Origin: Calothrix sp. C42_A2020_038
GTDB taxonomy: Bacteria; Cyanobacteriota; Cyanobacteriia; Cyanobacteriales; Nostocaceae
NCBI GenBank assembly: GCA_015272395.1
Contig: JACYLQ010000001.1
Location: 186,001-250,000, forward strand
DNA length: 64,000 bases
Direction of reading: 5' to 3'
Shown here piece after piece: positions 60,084 to 64,000 of the stretch. The first letter of the stretch is position 1; each line of letters begins with the position of its first letter. Both the position numbers and the translations under genes were made by a program. The notes below the pieces were generated by a model. That model worked only from the letters and a program-made list of their open reading frames with translations, had not been told where the DNA came from and did no database searches.

Positions 60084-61250
60084 ATGATAAATAATTTTTT
60101 TTGCAAGATTCCTCTGGCATGGCAGCAGCTAATCAAGGAAAAAACACGTTTAGCTGTTGCTGTTGCTGGTATCACATTTGCAAATATTCTGATGTTTGCT
60201 CAAATGGGTTTTGAGGGAGCATTATTTGAAAGTGCAATTGCACCTCACAAAAGTTTTGATACTGATTTAGTATTGGTAAGTCGTAATTTTGAAACAATTT
60301 ATTCAATCAAAAATTTCCCTATAGAGCGTTTGTATCAAACACGAGGATTTGGAGGAGTTGATACGGTTAGTCCTGTATACATTGGCTTAGGTAAATGGAA
60401 TAATCCCAAAACTCAAGGACTACAAACTGTTTTGATTATAGGGTGTGACCCTGCAAATCACATTTTCAAGTCAAATCTTATCAAAGACAATCTTAGTCAG
60501 CTTCAAATTCTCAACCAGGTACTATTTGATAAAGCTGCTTTACCCCAAGATCGCTATATTCTCTCGTTGTTTCAGAACCAGTCTGTACCGGAAACTGAGG
60601 TTAATCAAATTCAGGTGCGTATTGGTGGTTATTTTTCTCTGGGAAAATCATTTGCTACCTATGGAAATATTATTACCAGTGATTCTACTTACTTACGACT
60701 TTTTCCTAGTCATCAACCAAACCAAATTGGAGCAGGTTTAATTAAATTAAAACCTGGCGCCAATATCAAACAGGTGGTCAAAAACTTACAATTAGGCTTA
60801 CCCAACGATGTTTCAGTGTTAACGCTTGAAGATTACATTAATGTGGAAACTGAATATTGGGGAAAAACAACTCCGATTGGTTTTATTTTTGGAGTTGGTG
60901 TAATTGTTTCATTTATTGTTGGTTGCGTTATTGTCTATCAGATACTCTACTCCGATATTTCTGCTCATTTAGCTGAGTATGCAATGCTCAAAGCTATCGG
61001 TTATACAAACCAATACTTACTGACAGTTCTTGGACAAGAAGCTTTACTACTAGCTATTCTTGGCTATATACCAGGTTTATTTGTCTCGTTTGGCTTTTAT
61101 AAACTAGCTGCAAATGCGACACGACTACCTGTATTTATGACTATTGAACGAGGTACTAGTGTTTTTTTACTGACACTGATGATGTGTTTTATCTCTGGTA
61201 TTATTGCTATGCAAAAGCTACGTACCGCAGACCCAGCAGATTTAATGTAA
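60084..61250 (+). CDS. devC: DevC-type ABC exporter permease, orphan
   Basis: 388 residues with four helices, the first at about 20-43 (LAVAVAGITFANILMFAQMG), a large periplasmic domain, and three C-terminal helices (FIFGVGVIVSFIVGCVIVYQ, AILGYIPGLFVSFGFYKLA, SVFLLTLMMCFISGII). DevC/MacB-type; it normally acts with DevB and DevA to export heterocyst glycolipids or siderophores. Neither devB nor devA is adjacent here, so it may join a complex encoded elsewhere. Starts 36 bp after the channel gene. Confidence 0.9.
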   Translation: MINNFFCKIPLAWQQLIKEKTRLAVAVAGITFANILMFAQMGFEGALFESAIAPHKSFDTDLVLVSRNFETIYSIKNFPIERLYQTRGFGGVDTVSPVYIGLGKWNNPKTQGLQTVLIIGCDPANHIFKSNLIKDNLSQLQILNQVLFDKAALPQDRYILSLFQNQSVPETEVNQIQVRIGGYFSLGKSFATYGNIITSDSTYLRLFPSHQPNQIGAGLIKLKPGANIKQVVKNLQLGLPNDVSVLTLEDYINVETEYWGKTTPIGFIFGVGVIVSFIVGCVIVYQILYSDISAHLAEYAMLKAIGYTNQYLLTVLGQEALLLAILGYIPGLFVSFGFYKLAANATRLPVFMTIERGTSVFLLTLMMCFISGIIAMQKLRTADPADLM

Positions 61251-61291
61251 GTGTTCCATATATAACATTAAAACTATCCTCAAATTCCTAA

Positions 61292-61873
61292 TCAAGTATT
61301 CACAATTGGTTGTTGAGCATTTACCTCTTCCCATCCATGCAAACAAGCAACTGTCCTTAACATCCACTCAATCATAACTGGAGGCGCCTCAGAAATTAAA
61401 ATACCTGGATAAACAGATGTACCCCAATTAGGATGAAGCACAACACGACACTTGTTCTTGATAATCGGATAACCGAGTAACGCTTTAACAACAGCAGTAT
61501 CGTCATGGGGAAATTGTCCGGGACGTGATAACAAAGGATACCCTGTTCTTGGGTCTATTAAATCTGTCAAATACCCTTTATCTCGTAAGTTAAACGCCAC
61601 ATCAAACCCATACCTAATAAACTGTTCACGCAAAATTTGTTTTTCAGTTTCTACTAAAACACCTGTATCTAGCATTTCACAGCGTGCTTGAGCTAGTACA
61701 ATCACAACCCACATTGATGTCTGATTTTTCCAGTCTGGAAATATCCGATCGCGGTTGGTACGGATATACTGACTTGGAGAATGAATCGAGATTTGAAGTG
61801 AGTATCCTCTCGTTCCAACCAAATTAATGAGATGGCTCTCACCTGAAGTCCGAACTTTGAAAAATTCCACCAA
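61292..61873 (-). CDS. MMADHC-like cobalamin-trafficking protein
   Basis: 193 residues. The sequence (SGESHLINLVGTRGYSLQIS, FPDWKNQTSMWVVIVL, RDKGYLTDLIDPRTGYPLLS, HPNWGTSVYPGILISEAPP) matches what I remember for cyanobacterial homologues of the human methylmalonic aciduria type D protein, which guides cobalamin to its enzymes. No cysteine or membrane segment. Convergent with devC (41 bp). The identification is by recall. A B12 riboswitch is elsewhere in the window (24.5 kb). Confidence 0.75.
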   Translation of the reverse strand: MVEFFKVRTSGESHLINLVGTRGYSLQISIHSPSQYIRTNRDRIFPDWKNQTSMWVVIVLAQARCEMLDTGVLVETEKQILREQFIRYGFDVAFNLRDKGYLTDLIDPRTGYPLLSRPGQFPHDDTAVVKALLGYPIIKNKCRVVLHPNWGTSVYPGILISEAPPVMIEWMLRTVACLHGWEEVNAQQPIVNT

Positions 61874-62212
61874 TTTAAAACCGTTTTTTACAAAAGAGCG
61901 CTAGTTTGTTCCTGGTACAGATAATAACTCTTTATTTTTAAGAAAAAACATGATTTTTTTTCAAAATCAAAGTTTATTTGTTAAATTGTAAAAAATTTAT
62001 GTTTTTTTTAATACTCTCTTCATTATTTCTTAATATTGTTAATGTGAACTTATATGAAACCAGTAATTTTTGAAACTTTAGGTAGATGTTTTGACAATGG
62101 GAACTTTGGAGTTTATATTCCCGACCGATGCGCGTAAGTATAATCGGATATGCATAAGTTATACATACTGAGAAATAGATGTAAATGTGTCAATCAACGA
62201 GAATATCAAGGT
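61874..62212. other. AT-rich intergenic region
   Basis: 339 bp, runs of T and A, no gene or repeat recognised. An in-frame extension of the next gene (ATG 62150) lies at its end. Confidence 0.35.
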
Positions 62213-62719
62213 ATGAACGCGAAAAATGCCGTTTCGATTGGATTTTTGCTACTTGGAATCGGATTATCAGGCTTACAGCCAGCAGGCGCCGGAACTACTA
62301 AAATCAACTCAGCTTCACATGGTGCAAATATGACTAAACCTTCGTCATATACTATTGCCCAATTTTCACAAGCAACTTCCCCACTTTATGGAAACTGGAA
62401 ATTAACTTATAGTGTGGATGGGATTGTCTATGAAAGTATTCTAATTATGAATGGGTATACAGGTGGGATGGGAACCACGTACTATGACCCCAATTTACGC
62501 AGAACTCGAATCATCTCGCAAGCGATGTATCTAAGGTCTTCGTCTCAAGGATTGATTTTAGTTGGTTCTGACCCCAGAGATTACTACACCAAAAGGCCTG
62601 AACACAACTACGCTGCTGATAATTTTTTAATCTCAATTAGACCCAATGGGTCATTACTGGTGATTAATTGTGATCGAGCAGGAAGATGCTCAGATGTGGA
62701 TATACAAGCAATTAAGTAA
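62213..62719 (+). CDS. Exported hypothetical protein
   Basis: 168 residues from ATG 62213 (MNAKNAVSIGFLLLGIGLSG), which gives a proper signal peptide (cleavage near PAGAG); an upstream in-frame ATG at 62150 would put 21 polar residues in front. The mature protein has a beta-rich domain (SPLYGNWKLTYSVDGIVYES, GGMGTTYYDPNLRRTRIIS). Unrecognised family. Shine-Dalgarno AAGG. Confidence 0.65.
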   Translation: MNAKNAVSIGFLLLGIGLSGLQPAGAGTTKINSASHGANMTKPSSYTIAQFSQATSPLYGNWKLTYSVDGIVYESILIMNGYTGGMGTTYYDPNLRRTRIISQAMYLRSSSQGLILVGSDPRDYYTKRPEHNYAADNFLISIRPNGSLLVINCDRAGRCSDVDIQAIK

Positions 62720-62745
62720 TGCAAAATATTACATATTATTTGTTG

Positions 62746-62770
62746 AAACCTTCCTTGTCTGGGAAGGTTT
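62746..62770 (+). terminator. Terminator of the exported-protein gene
   Basis: AAACCTTCC (62746-62754) and GGAAGGTTT (62762-62770), 9-bp perfect stem with 7-nt loop, followed by TGTGTTCC. Confidence 0.7.
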
Positions 62771-62995
62771 TGTGTTCCTTGAGATATTAAAAAACCCTTT
62801 CCTAACTCCTCTCAACCATCAAGCCGAGGGTTAATAGAATACTCAGGGGTAAACTTGCAATAGTTCATTCGTTTTAGGTAGTATGACGTTGGAGCAACAC
62901 CGAGCGTTAACGGCGCCGAAACAATTTTTGGTAGATTAGTTAAGTTAATCTTGGGAAAGCTGAACTTGCTTTGTTTGCTCATTATACGAATTAAT

Positions 62996-63967
62996 ATGAA
63001 TGTTCTTGTTACGGGTGCAACAGGTTTTCTTGGTAGAAAATTAGCGGAAAGACTCAACTTATCGCATCAAGTAACAGTATTGGGTCGTAATCAAAAAGTA
63101 GGTAAACAGTTAGAAAGTCAAGGAATGAGATTTTTGGCTGTTGATATTCGTGATGCAGATGGAGTTTTGGCTGCTTGTAAACGTCAAGATTATGTTTTTC
63201 ACTGTGCTGCTCTATCATCCCCTTGGGGTAAATATAAAGACTTTTATAATACAAATGTTGTTGGCACCCGTAATGTCGTTAGAGGATGTGAAATTTATGA
63301 AATTAAAAGACTGATACATGTTTCTACATCCTGTGTCTACTTTAACTATTCCCATCGTTTGAATATTTCTGAAACTGATGTATTGCCAGAACCAGCGAAT
63401 GGACACATAATGACAAAGTTGCTCGCAGAAGGTTTGGTTAATAGGGCTTCACAAAGAAAGTTATCGGTTATATCGATTCGACCGCGTGCTATTTTTGGTC
63501 TTGGAAGGTTTCCAATCTTACCACAATTAATGACTATAAGTCAGAAAACAGGTATACCACTGATTAATGGTGGCAAAGCATTAGTTGATATTACCTATGT
63601 TGATAATGTTGTTGATGCACTGCTACTTTGTCAAACGGCGCCAGATAATTTATCAGGTCGAACTTTTAATATTACTAATGGTCAACCAATGCATTTGATT
63701 GACTTATTAAGAATAATTTCTCATAAGTTGGGATCTGAATTAAAATTACAACCAGTGTCTTATGGTGTTGCTGATAACTTAACTTTGCTAATGGAGTTGA
63801 TATCAAAGCGACTTTTGCTTGGGAGAGAACCTATACTAACTCGATATACCCTTGGAACACTGGCGTTTAGCCAGACTTTGGATATTACTGCTGCTTTATC
63901 TGAATTAAACTATCAACCTCGTATTACTATCGAAACAGGATTGGATATTTTTGGGTATGGTGCGTGA
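62996..63967 (+). CDS. NAD-dependent epimerase/3-beta-HSD-type extended SDR
   Basis: 323 residues from ATG 62996 (MNVLVTGATGFLGRKLAERL); an ATG 45 bp upstream adds an unrelated hydrophobic extension. Rossmann TGATGFLG, then HCAALSSPWG, catalytic Ser in HVSTSCVYFN. The Tyr-x3-Lys position reads NGHIMTKLLAE, with His instead of Tyr. Similar to 3-beta-hydroxysteroid dehydrogenase-like or sugar epimerases; substrate unknown. It ends 33 bp before the edge. Confidence 0.82.
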   Translation: MNVLVTGATGFLGRKLAERLNLSHQVTVLGRNQKVGKQLESQGMRFLAVDIRDADGVLAACKRQDYVFHCAALSSPWGKYKDFYNTNVVGTRNVVRGCEIYEIKRLIHVSTSCVYFNYSHRLNISETDVLPEPANGHIMTKLLAEGLVNRASQRKLSVISIRPRAIFGLGRFPILPQLMTISQKTGIPLINGGKALVDITYVDNVVDALLLCQTAPDNLSGRTFNITNGQPMHLIDLLRIISHKLGSELKLQPVSYGVADNLTLLMELISKRLLLGREPILTRYTLGTLAFSQTLDITAALSELNYQPRITIETGLDIFGYGA

Positions 63968-64000
63968 AAGTATTTTTGTACTAAATAAAACTGAACCTAA

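Larger units (their letters stand above)
460..63642. repeat. Dispersed GGCGCC palindrome, about 60 copies
   Basis: Counted by eye through the window, e.g. 460, 2315, 14198 and 14213, 17880, 55650, 63636. They occur in coding and non-coding DNA with mean spacing of about 1 kb. Expected by chance at this low GC is about three. CGCGCG is also enriched (over 20). Confidence 0.8.

Noticed and set aside
1-64000. Prophage or integrated plasmid
   Set aside because: No integrase, capsid, portal, replication or partition gene was seen.

Overview
The window comes from a filamentous, probably heterocyst-forming cyanobacterium (Nostocales). Supporting features are a high-light-inducible protein, a luminal pentapeptide-repeat protein, an orphan DevC-type permease, Uma2 and NACHT-pentapeptide families, a membrane-anchored Mn superoxide dismutase, flavodoxin, and low-GC DNA with short, widely spaced operons. 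The DNA is dotted with about 60 copies of the palindrome GGCGCC (roughly one per kb) and more than 20 of CGCGCG. The usual cyanobacterial HIP1 octamer GCGATCGC appears only four times, three of them inside one 3-kb block.

Layout. 1-2.2 kb: a minus-strand pair, an ARPP-like protein (cut by the window edge) and a Ro60/TROVE-like vWA protein, with a 103-nt nested hairpin just upstream that could be a Y-RNA-like partner. 2.5-5.3 kb: a Uma2 nuclease and an FAD monooxygenase. 5.9-16.2 kb: a signalling or conflict island with three consecutive STAND NTPases. Two of them are single-chain receptors made of a cytoplasmic NTPase, TPRs, one membrane helix and an extracytoplasmic type-I periplasmic binding domain. 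They face a NACHT-HEAT protein tail to tail. 16.6-24.2 kb: stress and iron genes (Usp, luminal pentapeptide protein, PepSY, flavodoxin, Hlip, MscS, DUF2254). 24.5-25.1 kb: a cobalamin riboswitch in front of a DUF1636 gene. 25.3-32.6 kb: two divergent PRC-barrel/DUF2382 stress proteins, a DUF218 protein, MscS, HtrA/Deg protease, a glycine-zipper stress protein and a small lipoprotein. 33.1-36.1 kb: a beta-propeller and NTF2-like pair divergent from a LysR regulator, probably imported. 36.2-36.7 kb: a TnpB remnant. 36.7-41.3 kb: FMN reductase, an ethylene-receptor-like histidine kinase and a DUF3095 cyclase-like protein. 41.3-44.8 kb: a substrate-binding lipoprotein and a TonB receptor. 45-49.5 kb: repeats, an Rpn-like protein, an SDR, DUF389 and AI-2E exporters. 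50.3-52.7 kb: SodA, an NADPH-oxidase-like flavocytochrome and a 42-aa membrane protein. 53.1-56.2 kb: a second NACHT protein with pentapeptide repeats. 56.4-64 kb: housekeeping genes (tsaB, argD, potassium channel, DevC, an MMADHC-like cobalamin protein, an exported protein, an epimerase).

How genes may work together. The most unusual content is the STAND receptor island, which reads as a system coupling an extracellular small-molecule signal to NTPase oligomerisation; no effector domain is recognisable. The Ro-like pair with its hairpin, and the SOD/NOX/small-membrane-protein operon, are the next most interesting units. All product calls are from motif reading by eye; no database search was possible.
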